Source of the DNA: an uncultured Paracoccaceae bacterium
GTDB lineage: Bacteria; Pseudomonadota; Alphaproteobacteria; Rhodobacterales; Rhodobacteraceae
Assembly: GCA_947495295.1 (NCBI GenBank)
Contig: CANLYJ010000002.1
Span: 771,827-835,826, forward strand
Reading direction: 5' to 3'
Length of the DNA: 64,000 nt
The position numbers were made by a program, and so were the translations under genes. Below, piece after piece: positions 18,060 to 27,516 of the stretch (its first letter is position 1; every line of letters begins with the position of its first letter). A model generated the notes under the pieces. The model searched no databases. It had not been told where the DNA came from and was given only the letters and a program-made list of their open reading frames with translations.

Positions 18060-18664
18060 GATTCACCTGCCAGGCCATTGCCCGGCGTTAAAGTCGCGTT
18101 GCGAAGCGTCAGCTTCGAATGTTCAGGGGCTGTCAGCCCCGCGACTGGGAAATCATGGATCCGTTCCTTTTGGACATAACGGTGCCCGAACCGTTTAGGG
18201 TAATTTGCCCCTTGCGTCTAGGCGGGGCGTTGCGGTGGTGGTGCAGCAGGGGCCATAGGCTTGAGGCGCCGCATGTGAGGCCATTGCGTTTATCGCACGC
18301 TGCTTACCCGACCGTTCCCTTTTTGCTGGCGTGCGAGAGTTCTTTTCAGGCGGAGCTTTCATGACCGTCGAACATATTGTTGTTCGCGATACCCGTCTTC
18401 TGGGGCAGGTTCACACTCGCAACAATATGCGTGTTGTCGAAACATTGCGAAATCCTTGAACGGATCGCCAGACGGGTTGATCCGGCCTGTTATTCATGCG
18501 CTGGAAAGGGTAGATGATCCGCTTTCCGCCAAGTGGTGAGGAAGGAACCAAACTGTTTGACGGACCTGCACCGCGCGCACGGACCGGCGGACGCCACGGA
18601 CCTGGCAGTGTTGTCTGCAACTGGGGTCAGGACCCACTAAATTTGCGTCGTCAGCAGTGTTTTC
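18060..18664. other. 605-base intergenic region with hairpins
   Basis: No well-supported gene. It contains small perfect hairpins (CGAAGC/GCTTCG at 18102-18117; GGGGC/GCCCC at 18126-18140) and the palindrome GGGTC-AG-GACCC at 18624-18635, next to the 3' end of the protease gene. An ATG at 18361 with a GGCGGAGC ribosome-like site opens a 32-codon frame to 18459 whose product I cannot place. The region separates the MATE gene from the end of the nine-gene TIR operon. Confidence 0.4.
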
Positions 18665-20140
18665 CTAACTATCGTGACATTCGATGCGAACCGTTTGCTG
18701 GCGCCATCGCGCGACCCGATCTTCGATCAGTGCCATGCTTCCGGTTGAGCGTTCGGTTTCAATCGGGCGCACGCCAAACCGGCGCATGAATTCCAATGCC
18801 TCCCGGCTGCGAATCACCCAGGCGATATTTTCAATATTCTTTCGGATTTGTTGAGAGGTGCTGACCTTTTGTACCACGACTGCCAGCTGCGATCCGTGAC
18901 GGTCAAGGACGGGACCACCGGAATTACCCGGCTGGACCGGGGCGGTGATCTGGATATGGGTGCGGTCACCCTTGTAGCCCACCGTGCTTGAAACGATCCC
19001 GTCTGTCACATTGATCGACTGGGTTGTCGTGAAAACCGGATAGCCCATCACATAGATCTGTTCGCCCAGAACGGCCGTGTCCGAACGGAACTTGACCGGG
19101 GTTCGTCCGGCAAATGCAGGGGCCAGGATCAGCGCCAGATCAGACCGGATATCAGAACCGAACAGGATTGCATCCTGCCCGTTCACCGTGATCCGTTCGC
19201 AACCGGCGACGACGTGGTGATTGGTCAGAATATGCCCCTCACGCGACACGATGGAGCCGGACCCTGATCCGACCATGTCGCGATACCAAGCGGGCACATT
19301 GCGGCCGCCGGGATAATCGCCTTCGCGTAGACGGTTGATGATCTGACTTTCGGGCACAGCTTCGCCTGCAAACAAGTCAACCGATTGCAGAACTTCTGTT
19401 ATGATTGGCTGGACGGTGAATTGAACGTTCTCACGATAGGAAAACTGCAAGGTTCGCATTCTGCTCCCGTCGATCTGATAGACGAAATTGAAGATGTAGC
19501 CACGATCCAGCATGGAGAGATAGACCCAATCGCCGCTCACTCCTCTCTTTAGAATCTCGACGTCTTCTTCGTCTTCATCATCGGTGGCGAACTCTACGAC
19601 GGCATCAAGCCATGCGTTCGGGCGCACGGGATTGTCAAAATCGATGCGTCCAAGCTGCAATTCCAACCCTGCTGCACTACGTCCGGGGATTCGCACATCT
19701 GTCAAATCCTTCCCCGTCAGCTCTGGCAGGCGCAAAAATGAGGTAGGCAATAGAATCCGCGTTCCTGTCCATTCAAAACGGGTGTCGCGAAATTCAGCCG
19801 CAGCGCGGGTCTGGCGCGCACGGTCGGCCAAAACAGCTCTGTCTTCGGGCGCCAAGGTCCGGCGCATGGGACGGCCCAGACTTTCCTGAAACGTATTGAT
19901 CGCTGCACGTGTGGCCTGATTAAGGCGACCATCAATGCTGCTTTGATACAGACCGATCCATGCAAGATCAGTCTGCAACGCTGCGGTTTCGCGTTCTGTT
20001 GGTGATGAAAACTGCATGACCCCAAATTCGCGCAGTATTTGCGCAGGCAGTTCGGCATGTGCCGGCAGCCCTATCAGACAAAACAGCCCGATAATTGTTC
20101 TGCGAAATGCGGAAAATGATGATCTGAGCAGTTTTTTCAT
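18665..20140 (-). CDS. exported trypsin-like serine protease with peptidoglycan-binding-like domain
   Basis: A 491-residue protein with a signal peptide (GLFCLIGLPAHAE). Residues about 45-95 resemble a PG_binding_1 domain (LQTDLAWIGLYQSSIDGRLN, then ATRAAINTFQESLGRP). The C-terminal half is a trypsin-fold protease with an intact triad: His near 306 in LTNHHVVAG, Asp near 335 in RSDLALI and Ser near 408 in PGNSGGPV. It resembles DegP-like S1 proteases but has no PDZ domain; residues 410-491 are charged and helical. It is the last gene of the nine-gene minus-strand set, its start lying one base after the lipoprotein stop. A periplasmic, wall-attached protease acting on the exported partners is my inference. 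Confidence 0.85.
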   Translation of the reverse strand: MKKLLRSSFSAFRRTIIGLFCLIGLPAHAELPAQILREFGVMQFSSPTERETAALQTDLAWIGLYQSSIDGRLNQATRAAINTFQESLGRPMRRTLAPEDRAVLADRARQTRAAAEFRDTRFEWTGTRILLPTSFLRLPELTGKDLTDVRIPGRSAAGLELQLGRIDFDNPVRPNAWLDAVVEFATDDEDEEDVEILKRGVSGDWVYLSMLDRGYIFNFVYQIDGSRMRTLQFSYRENVQFTVQPIITEVLQSVDLFAGEAVPESQIINRLREGDYPGGRNVPAWYRDMVGSGSGSIVSREGHILTNHHVVAGCERITVNGQDAILFGSDIRSDLALILAPAFAGRTPVKFRSDTAVLGEQIYVMGYPVFTTTQSINVTDGIVSSTVGYKGDRTHIQITAPVQPGNSGGPVLDRHGSQLAVVVQKVSTSQQIRKNIENIAWVIRSREALEFMRRFGVRPIETERSTGSMALIEDRVARWRQQTVRIECHDS

Positions 20141-20971
20141 CTAGCCCACCAGGATTTCGAGTGCTTCGATCCGGTTATCGACACGCGCTTTTGCTTGTTG
20201 ATCGACCGAAACCTGCCGGTTCTGATCTTGCACAACAGCCCTTACATTGGGGCTGGATGCCCGTGCCTGCTGTACGTTGCGTGCCCGCGATGGGGGGCGG
20301 GACGCTGCCACGGCCGCACGGTCGACTTGCGCGGCGGTTGCGGTCGCATCCACATAGGCATTCACACGCTGTCCGATCCCGTTGAACGAGGCCGAGATGA
20401 TTTGGTTATCGCCATTCACCTTTGTCTTGATCGCATTCAACTGCGCGCGGGCCTGCGCCGGGGTCACGGAACCTGCACGGACCTGCCGTTCAAGCGTGCG
20501 CAGTTGGGTTTCGCGACATTGGCGCAAACCGGCCGCAGCGCGACCGGTGCGGGTCACCAAGCCACGCTCTGCGGCGGCATCCGTATTGACCGATCGTAGC
20601 AACGCATTGGCGTCGGCTGCGCGTTGGCTTTGTTGCCGGTAATATGTGCCGCTAAACCCAACAAGGCCGCCACCCAAGGCACCCAGCAACGCGCCACGAC
20701 GACGATCCTGTGCGGACCCATCGGCATTGAGTGCGGCACCGATCAATGCGCCTGCAAGGGCACCGACGGCGGCGCTCTGGGCTTGGGCGTTAATATCCGT
20801 CTGACGGGCGGCAACGATGGTTTGCCGGAAGGAATTGCACTGATCTGACGGATCATTCCCGGCCTGTGTCAATGCTATGGATTCGTCACACCCGGCCAAT
20901 GCCAGCGCGCCCAGAAGGACAAGCACACTTGTCCTTTTCCCGGCCTTTGCAATCGTATTTTGAAAAATCAT
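20141..20971 (-). CDS. glycine-zipper lipoprotein
   Basis: A 276-residue lipoprotein: signal LVLLGALALAGC with lipobox Cys28, followed by a glycine-zipper segment (AAVGALAGALIGAALNADG and GALLGALGGGLVGF, about residues 65-110) of the kind seen in outer-membrane Gly-zipper proteins. The remainder is Ala/Arg/Gln-rich and probably helical, with no catalytic motif. The ATG at 20971 is preceded by AAAGGA at good spacing; an ATG five codons upstream is not. It lies 29 bases after the FGE-fold gene and abuts the protease gene, so it belongs to the same operon and likely anchors or forms a pore for the envelope components. Confidence 0.8.
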   Translation of the reverse strand: MIFQNTIAKAGKRTSVLVLLGALALAGCDESIALTQAGNDPSDQCNSFRQTIVAARQTDINAQAQSAAVGALAGALIGAALNADGSAQDRRRGALLGALGGGLVGFSGTYYRQQSQRAADANALLRSVNTDAAAERGLVTRTGRAAAGLRQCRETQLRTLERQVRAGSVTPAQARAQLNAIKTKVNGDNQIISASFNGIGQRVNAYVDATATAAQVDRAAVAASRPPSRARNVQQARASSPNVRAVVQDQNRQVSVDQQAKARVDNRIEALEILVG

Positions 20972-21000
20972 CGTATATCCTTTCACTCACTCCAAATTGA

Positions 21001-22938
21001 CTATCGTTGTTGATCAGGGAAACGCGCGCGCCGCAGTTCGCGGACGGTATCAATTTCGCCCAGCCAGCGGTTACGCATCCCTTCGGTGATGCTGCCACGG
21101 GCTTCGCGCATTTCGCGGTGATGCTGTTCAAAGCGGGTCAGATCGTCGCCAAAGACTTCCACACTGGCACCGCTCAGGCCGCGACGTGCCTGCCGGATTT
21201 GGGCGAAAACGAAATCCTCGGGGCGTTTTGCCAGTTCCAGATGTACCGAAAGATACAAATCAAACGACGCATTGATCCTGTCGTTATTGTTGTTGATCCG
21301 ACCGACAAGACCATTCAAGCGTTCGCGGATATCGGCGGTCAGTTCTTCGTTGTCGCGGATATCTTTGACGTTGCTCATTGCCAGGAACATGTTGCGACCA
21401 ACGCGGTCGATCAGGTTACCCGTCACGATACCAGACCGGATTGACAGCCGGGTCGCCTCTGTCGCCTGATCGCGCAGGGCGACGTTGAGTTGCTCCATCT
21501 GAACTTGCAGTTCTGATGCCCGCCGCGCCAGTTCGGCCTCGTTTGTCTGGCCTTCGGCGACGGCGCGCTGCAACTGGTTCAGCTGCGCTTGCAGATCAGT
21601 GGTCTTGCTATCCTGTGGGAGGCCCAGCCCCGCATCCAGCAGTTCCTTACGACCGGCCATAAGGGCTGTTTGCAGTGGCTGGTTGTTCTGGCCTTCGACA
21701 AAATCCCCGTCGGTTTCGCGCCGCCCGGCAAAGACCGGGGCCGAGATCGCCATGCGGGTGCCCATCGTGTCGGTGGCCCCTTCGCCACGGGTCGAAAAAA
21801 GGGCTGCGGTTTCACTGCGGCGGCCCACGGTGTTCAATTCGCGCGACCGCAGGGTTGTTCCGCCCTTGGCGATCACGCCGCCCACCTGACCCGAAAGCCC
21901 GTCGGGGCGTGTTGGGCGGAAGAGATCCAGTACAATCTCTTCGGCGCTGCAGATCATGTCATAAAGGCCCAGCACATTGGGCGATTTTGTCCCGATTGAG
22001 ATCATCGACAAATCACCGCTGCGGGGGGTCACCGCACAGCTGTTTTCCAACGTACCCGGCACGGGGGCATCATCCCCCCGTTCCAACACATCGGGCAATG
22101 TGGTGCTGCGACCCTGACCGGTAACATATGATGCACCGCCACGGGCGGCATATTCCCATTCAGCCTCGGTAGGTGGGCGCACAAAACCTGTCGCACCCTG
22201 TTCCCAAGGCAGTGCAGGAGGATCCCCGGCCGCTATCCGCGCCTGATCATGACGGATCAGCCAGTCATTATAGGCGCGGCTGAATTCAACGGCATCATAC
22301 CAGGACAGGCCACCAGCAGGTGGGATGACGCGCAAATTTGACCCGGCCAGTGCGGGATTATACTCGCCACAGGCCGGTGCATTCAGGTCCAGCGTTTCTG
22401 CCACCGGAAGGCCCAGCAGGCCCGCCTGAAAAAGTGCCCATTGTGGTGCTGTCAGTTCATATTTGGCCATGTAAAACGCGCGGGCGGACAGGCTGTCCAG
22501 CGTCTCGGTCAGCCCGTTACTGCCTTCCGCAGCAACCGAAAATGCGCCCGCAACCGGGCTTTGCCATGCCCCGTTGGACAAAACGATCTGCGGCTGTTCG
22601 CTGGCGATATCAACGGAGCGTCCGAAATTGCCGGTGATCTGATCCAACGGATGCGCGACGGGCACGTCGATGCGGCGGAACATCATGCTGCGCCCGCATG
22701 GCATGGGCAGGGCAAGCTCTTCAGGAATGTTAAGCCCTTCGGTCTTGGGCGCGCAGCGGGATTTGCGAATCGCCTCGCGGTCCGTCTCACCCTCGTCTAT
22801 CAGAATCTGGCGATTGGTCAGCCACACCGCCGGGTCGTCGATCTGACACCATGACACATCATCCAGCGGTCCGGTCTGGGCAAAGGCCGGGGAGGCCAGA
22901 CCGGTCAGAAATGCCGCAGCGATCAGGTATCTAGTCAC
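21001..22938 (-). CDS. exported FGE-sulfatase-domain protein with coiled coil
   Basis: A 645-residue protein with a signal peptide (RYLIAAAFLTGLASPAFAQ). Residues about 150-440 match the formylglycine-generating-enzyme (SUMF1/EgtB/PvdO) fold: YMAKYELTAPQWALFQ, then GLSWYDAVEFSRAYNDWL, then RPPTEAEWEYAARGG, then GLYDMICSAEEI and DTMGTRMAIS. The catalytic cysteines of true FGE, normally close before the last motif, are absent (IAKGGTTLRSREL), so this copy is probably a binding or scaffold domain. Residues about 480-560 are coiled coil (DLQAQLNQLQRAVAEGQ and following). The GTG start at 22938 overlaps the permease stop (eight bases) and has AAGGA upstream. The C-terminal 90 residues are helical. 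Confidence 0.82.
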   Translation of the reverse strand: MTRYLIAAAFLTGLASPAFAQTGPLDDVSWCQIDDPAVWLTNRQILIDEGETDREAIRKSRCAPKTEGLNIPEELALPMPCGRSMMFRRIDVPVAHPLDQITGNFGRSVDIASEQPQIVLSNGAWQSPVAGAFSVAAEGSNGLTETLDSLSARAFYMAKYELTAPQWALFQAGLLGLPVAETLDLNAPACGEYNPALAGSNLRVIPPAGGLSWYDAVEFSRAYNDWLIRHDQARIAAGDPPALPWEQGATGFVRPPTEAEWEYAARGGASYVTGQGRSTTLPDVLERGDDAPVPGTLENSCAVTPRSGDLSMISIGTKSPNVLGLYDMICSAEEIVLDLFRPTRPDGLSGQVGGVIAKGGTTLRSRELNTVGRRSETAALFSTRGEGATDTMGTRMAISAPVFAGRRETDGDFVEGQNNQPLQTALMAGRKELLDAGLGLPQDSKTTDLQAQLNQLQRAVAEGQTNEAELARRASELQVQMEQLNVALRDQATEATRLSIRSGIVTGNLIDRVGRNMFLAMSNVKDIRDNEELTADIRERLNGLVGRINNNNDRINASFDLYLSVHLELAKRPEDFVFAQIRQARRGLSGASVEVFGDDLTRFEQHHREMREARGSITEGMRNRWLGEIDTVRELRRARFPDQQR

Positions 22939-24160
22939 GGCGTAATCCTTTTGTTGGTTCCAGACGGGCAGAGCGGAGGCCGGCAACACTGCCCGCCGCC
23001 GCCCCTGCCAGTGATGCGGCGATTGCGGCGAACAGTAAATGTGTAAAGGCAAGCTGGCTGACCTGCCCATCCAGCCCCGCAAGCCCATCCAACAGGCGGT
23101 TGACGACTGGCTGCGCCAACCCCGTCAGCAGGCAAGCCAGAACCGCCCCAAACAGCCCGATCAGCGCGCCTTGGGTCGATGGCAGTAGTGACAGTTCCGA
23201 CCCTGACAGGCCCAGCAGGCGCAATAGTGACAATTCACGCGCCTTTTCGACAACCGCCGCCGCCAGATGCAGACCCAGGGTCAGCAGGAAGCCGGCCGCA
23301 GACAAGGTCGATATCACCAGAAAAACCCAGCCAAGACCGGTCTCTATCGCAAGAGTTTTTTCAATCTCATCCGCGCGGGTTTCAACATCATAGCCGTCGG
23401 CAAGCAGTTGATCGCGCAGATCAGGGACATCACGGATATCGCGGGCATAAAGACGGAAACTGGCAAATGTCTTATTGTCCGGAACCGCGCCGCGATCCGC
23501 GCTGGCCGCTGGCCATCCCAGCGCAGGCACCGCAAAGCCAAGCCGGTAGTTTTCAACCGCAGACTCCAGATCGGACAGCACAAAAATATCGTCCGTCTGC
23601 AACAGATCGCGGGGCAGGACATCGACGACGGTGACCTCCAAACGCTCTGACTGGCGTTCTTCGCCGACCAGCCGCATCACGATCAGTTCGACGGTATCGC
23701 CGATCTCGGCTTTGCTTTCCAACCGGACCCGCTCCGTCACCACAATTTCGGATATGTCTTGGGGCAGGGTAATCCCGTCCAACAGCGGATCACCGGGAGC
23801 GGTGGGGATCATCCTGGGTTCGAGTATCGAGCGGGCGTTCTCCCCTCGTAAACGCACAGATGTGGCCAGATGCATACCGCGCGGCAGCACGAACCCGGCT
23901 TGCGGATTGGCTTGCAAGGCGGCCATCCAGTCGGGATCAAGTTCTGCATCCTGCACCAGCTTGATCTCAAGAATGCGGGGGTCGCTGCGCAGGGTATCAA
24001 TCAGCGTGTTGACCACCCCGAACTTCAGCCCATACAGCAACAAGAGCGGGATCAGTGCCACTGCTACGGCAACAACAAGGCAGATCGTCGATTGCCAGCC
24101 ATGTGCCAGATCGCGCCGCGCAAGGCGGAACACTATTCCCAGGCGCGGCATGCCCGTCAT
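22931..24160 (-). CDS. ABC transporter permease, FtsX/MacB-like
   Basis: A 409-residue permease with one N-terminal helix (STICLVVAVAVALIPLLLLY), a periplasmic domain of about 215 residues, and three C-terminal helices beginning LGWVFLVISTLSAAGFLLTL, the FtsX/MacB/LolCE architecture. Such permeases do not import solutes; they move lipoproteins or peptides or transmit force to periplasmic partners. It overlaps the ATPase gene by four bases and the FGE-fold gene by eight, so it is part of the TIR operon. The periplasmic domain is probably what contacts the VWA, FGE-fold or lipoprotein partners. Confidence 0.85.
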   Translation of the reverse strand: MTGMPRLGIVFRLARRDLAHGWQSTICLVVAVAVALIPLLLLYGLKFGVVNTLIDTLRSDPRILEIKLVQDAELDPDWMAALQANPQAGFVLPRGMHLATSVRLRGENARSILEPRMIPTAPGDPLLDGITLPQDISEIVVTERVRLESKAEIGDTVELIVMRLVGEERQSERLEVTVVDVLPRDLLQTDDIFVLSDLESAVENYRLGFAVPALGWPAASADRGAVPDNKTFASFRLYARDIRDVPDLRDQLLADGYDVETRADEIEKTLAIETGLGWVFLVISTLSAAGFLLTLGLHLAAAVVEKARELSLLRLLGLSGSELSLLPSTQGALIGLFGAVLACLLTGLAQPVVNRLLDGLAGLDGQVSQLAFTHLLFAAIAASLAGAAAGSVAGLRSARLEPTKGLRRD

Positions 24161-24918
24161 ACCGCCACCCTGCTATCCAGTGTGGCGCGCCTGTCCCCTT
24201 CCGGGCCCGTCAGCTTGACCTCGCAAATGCGGAAACCGAACTGTTCAAGCAGGTCCACCTGATGGCTTGCAATGATCAGCGTCGCCCCGGTTTGGGCGGC
24301 GCTATCCATCATTACCTGCATCACATCAACAGCTGTCCTTGCATCCAGCGACGCGGTTGGTTCGTCGCCAAGCAAAACAGTGGTGCCAGGTGCCAAGGCG
24401 CGCAAAACGGCGGCACGTTGGCGCTGGCCACCTGACAGTGCCGATGGCGGGTTATCCAGATAGCCACCAATGCCCATATTCGTGGCCAATGTCTTGATCC
24501 GGGTAAGCGCCTCTGCGGTTAGCCCGGCTGACAGCTCTGCGGCCAGTTGGGCGTTTTCGCGCACGTTCAGATAAGGGATCAAACCGCCATCCTGTGGGAC
24601 AAAACCGATCAGTCGGGCGCGTAGCTGGGTCAGGGTTTCGGTGTCCTTGGCGTGGATCAGGTCAGCAAACTCCATCGCCCCACCTGTCTTGTCTGGTGCA
24701 AATGTGTAGCTGGTCAATGTGTCCGGCCATGCCAACAGGCCAAGCATTTCTAGAAAGGTGGATTTGCCGCTCCCGCTTTCGCCGACCAAGCCGATCCGTT
24801 CATTCTGGCCAACTTCGAAATGCGGCACCGTCAATTTGTAACGATGCTGCTTTTCCGCGTCGAAACGATCCAGCGACAGGCCGGTCACTTTCAACTTTGG
24901 AGGGCCCGGATCCGACAT
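24157..24918 (-). CDS. ABC transporter ATP-binding protein (MacB/LolD-like)
   Basis: A 253-residue ATPase partner of the adjacent permease. Walker A is GLVGESGSGKSTFLEM, the Q-loop FVPQDGGLIPYL, the signature LSGGQRQRAAVLRALA, Walker B TTVLLGDEPTASLD and the switch His IIASHQVDL. These fit the LolD/MacB/FtsE group. In Walker B, LLGDEPTAS has Gly where hydrophobic residues are usual, which is tolerated in LolD relatives. The stop overlaps the permease start and the gene begins eight bases after the VWA stop. Confidence 0.9.
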   Translation of the reverse strand: MSDPGPPKLKVTGLSLDRFDAEKQHRYKLTVPHFEVGQNERIGLVGESGSGKSTFLEMLGLLAWPDTLTSYTFAPDKTGGAMEFADLIHAKDTETLTQLRARLIGFVPQDGGLIPYLNVRENAQLAAELSAGLTAEALTRIKTLATNMGIGGYLDNPPSALSGGQRQRAAVLRALAPGTTVLLGDEPTASLDARTAVDVMQVMMDSAAQTGATLIIASHQVDLLEQFGFRICEVKLTGPEGDRRATLDSRVAV

Positions 24919-24925
24919 GCCGATG

Positions 24926-27433
24926 TTACGGCAAGTGCTTGAGCAACATCAGCGTGGCCTCCAGCCCCGGATCGTCCGAGCCGAAATCGTTCCACAGATT
25001 GGTCTGATCAAACGTGTCCTGATAAATGCGCTGTTTGGTCTCGATTGTCTCGATAAAACCTTCGCGGTCGGCATTGCTTAGCGATGACCAATAGTCACGA
25101 TCCAACAGCAGAACTTCGGATTTGTAAGGCAGGTTTTGCAGGAATGTGGGCAACAGGGTTTGCACAGCCAATCGGTCATCGGCACGCACAGCATCCGGGT
25201 CAGTGGACATTTCAGCCGCCAGCACCTGCAGTTTGTCGAAGAACGCCTGCGGGTCATCCCCGCCAGACCGGAACGCATCCACAATGGCATCCAGACGTTT
25301 GTCGAGGGTCGAAAGCTGGGTCCGGGTCAGGAAAACGCTGACCTCCAGCGTGGCAAGGTTCGGATCCAGAATATCGCGATCAGAGGCCCAGCCAGCAAGG
25401 AATGCAGGGGCATCGCCGCCGCCAACCTGGGCAAGGCTTTCCAATTGGGCGCGGAAGATTTCATTGGTCGCGATCTTTGTCAGCTGCCCATCATCCGCTT
25501 CGGGAGTGGCTTCCGGGACAGGCTCCAATTCGACCTGCTGGATGATATTGCCACTGTTGGCCTGCAACACCGCTTGAGCTATCCCCTCAGACAACTGGGC
25601 CATTTGCTGGGCAAAAACTGTGTCATCTGTTGCATCAATATCGACGTATTTGTCAAAATTGACATCACCAGTATCGCTTAAAATACGGAACTGGCGGGCG
25701 GCCTCTGCGACATCATTATTGTCGGCATTTGTCGGTGTCAGCAAGTGAATCGGAATAATCGCAATGTTCGATGCACGCGCATCTGCGGCCACAATCTCTG
25801 CCGTCAATCCGGGTTCCTGCATTAGCGGATCGTTGCCGCTGCGGGCGGATGCATCGGTTACCATGATAATAATGCGGGCGTCGAATGGGGTCCAATCCAT
25901 GCCGTCGATTGCCTCGCTTAGCCCGGCATAAGTGTCTTCCTTGAATTCAATCGTCGGTTGGGTCGCCTCCTGAATCCGCTCCATATTCGACAGAATTTGG
26001 CGGACCGGCGCCTCTGGGTCGAGCGGTTGAAAGACCTGGGTTACGTAGTCAAGACTGTCGTTGTGGTCGATACTGTCGCGGAATCCGACCAGACCGAATG
26101 ACACATATTGCGATGTCTCCAACCGGCCAAATTCGTCGTAGAACTGGTTGATCACCTCGCGGGTGCGGTCAATGAATGGGGCCATGGAAATGGTCGTGTC
26201 CATTACAAACACCAGCCCGATGCGGAATTCGTCATCCAAAGCCGCCATTTCACCTGCATCATTCTGAAAACTCTGCGTGTCGCGTTCGCCGACCGCCTCT
26301 GCCTCAGCCGGGATGGCGGCGACTTGTAGCAATGTGGTTTCAACCAGACCATCAAACAGCTCTTCGCGCCAATCGAGTATCGGCAACAGATAAGGTTCAT
26401 TGGCATAGGTGACGGCCGTCTCTGGCTCAATGGCGACCAGATCACTGCTCCAATTCGGGGCATCATCGGGGGTGTCTTTCAGGCGTTCGCGCTCACTCTC
26501 GATCTCTGAGTAAATGTCGCGCGCCTCATTGGCATAGAAGGGCGAATTGACAATATCAGAGAGCGGGGTTGCATCGTTAAAGAACAGAACCCGTTCGCGT
26601 TGGCCGCGTGGGGTAAACTGCATGACCAGCATCGATGACCATGGCAGCGACCGGTCGGCGTTGATCCAGCCGACAGGGCCGTCGCGGATCGTATCCCCAA
26701 CCTCAATCCAGTTCTCGCCACCGGCTGAACTTTCGTCATAAACATAAAGCACCGAGAAGATGGGCAGGTCTGCGCCATCCTCGGCAGTCGCCGGGGCCGT
26801 CGCCAGACGCGCATCAGGAAGTGAAATCACGCGCCGGAACAAGGCGGCATTTTCGGTGTCCTGCATTGGCATCCGGGCCTCTGCGGTTTCAATTTCTTCT
26901 TCGACCGCGGGAACGTCGCCATCTTCTTCGGTAGCAGGGGGTTCGGTTTCCTCTTCGGTGGCCTCTTCCACCGCGGGCGCGTCCTCGATCACCGGTCCCT
27001 CGGCCACTTTTGGTGACTCAGTGGCGGGCTGCTCTTCAGCGGCCGTCAATGCCTCCTCGCGGGCGACCAGTGCGGTATCAAATGCATCTAATGCAGTCTG
27101 CGTGCTATCGAGCGCCTCAAGTTGTTCGGCCACAAAATCAGCCGCCCCGCCTTCGGGATCACACACGACACTAGCGGCGTCGATTTCGGTCACTGCAAGT
27201 TCGGGCGTTTGTGGTCTTTCGGGAATGCTCGCCTGTAACGCCTCGGGCAAATCCGCCAAACGGAAATCTTGGCCATCGGCGCGTGCTTTCAACTTGCGCA
27301 AACTGCGGCTTTGGTCTGCCACCACATCATTGATAATTCGGAATTCGGCCAATGTCGCTTCGTTGCATTCTTGGGCAATGACGACATGAGGAAATGCAGC
27401 CACGGCGGCCGCGCACAAAAACTTTTTAAACAC
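24926..27433 (-). CDS. large exported VWA-domain protein
   Basis: An 835-residue protein with a signal peptide (FLCAAAVAAFPHVVIAQ). Residues about 110-200 are a Glu/Pro/Ala-rich acidic linker. Residues about 405-590 form a von Willebrand factor A domain: LVFVMDTTISMAPFIDRT is the metal-ion-dependent adhesion site (DxSxS replaced by DTTIS), then VSFGLVGFRD and IIIMVTDASAR complete it. A C-terminal helical region follows. It is a periplasmic protein-binding module, encoded eight bases upstream of the ABC ATPase and 83 bases downstream of the two-TM gene. VWA domains often act with ATPase machines. The natural partner here would be the periplasmic domain of the FtsX-like permease. Confidence 0.85.
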   Translation of the reverse strand: MFKKFLCAAAVAAFPHVVIAQECNEATLAEFRIINDVVADQSRSLRKLKARADGQDFRLADLPEALQASIPERPQTPELAVTEIDAASVVCDPEGGAADFVAEQLEALDSTQTALDAFDTALVAREEALTAAEEQPATESPKVAEGPVIEDAPAVEEATEEETEPPATEEDGDVPAVEEEIETAEARMPMQDTENAALFRRVISLPDARLATAPATAEDGADLPIFSVLYVYDESSAGGENWIEVGDTIRDGPVGWINADRSLPWSSMLVMQFTPRGQRERVLFFNDATPLSDIVNSPFYANEARDIYSEIESERERLKDTPDDAPNWSSDLVAIEPETAVTYANEPYLLPILDWREELFDGLVETTLLQVAAIPAEAEAVGERDTQSFQNDAGEMAALDDEFRIGLVFVMDTTISMAPFIDRTREVINQFYDEFGRLETSQYVSFGLVGFRDSIDHNDSLDYVTQVFQPLDPEAPVRQILSNMERIQEATQPTIEFKEDTYAGLSEAIDGMDWTPFDARIIIMVTDASARSGNDPLMQEPGLTAEIVAADARASNIAIIPIHLLTPTNADNNDVAEAARQFRILSDTGDVNFDKYVDIDATDDTVFAQQMAQLSEGIAQAVLQANSGNIIQQVELEPVPEATPEADDGQLTKIATNEIFRAQLESLAQVGGGDAPAFLAGWASDRDILDPNLATLEVSVFLTRTQLSTLDKRLDAIVDAFRSGGDDPQAFFDKLQVLAAEMSTDPDAVRADDRLAVQTLLPTFLQNLPYKSEVLLLDRDYWSSLSNADREGFIETIETKQRIYQDTFDQTNLWNDFGSDDPGLEATLMLLKHLP

Positions 27434-27516
27434 AATAATCCCCTTTAAGTGCTTAATTGATTCCCGAATGTTGACGTCTAGTCAACACTTGGTTGCAAGC
27501 CGCCATGGCTGAAATC

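Noticed and set aside
18624..18635. GGGTC-AG-GACCC as an insertion-sequence end
   Set aside because: Only one copy with no transposase or partner end nearby, so a mobile-element call is not supported.
26760..27389. A 209-codon Ser/Ala-rich frame opposite the VWA gene
   Set aside because: It mirrors the Glu/Ala-rich linker of the VWA protein and has no independent support.
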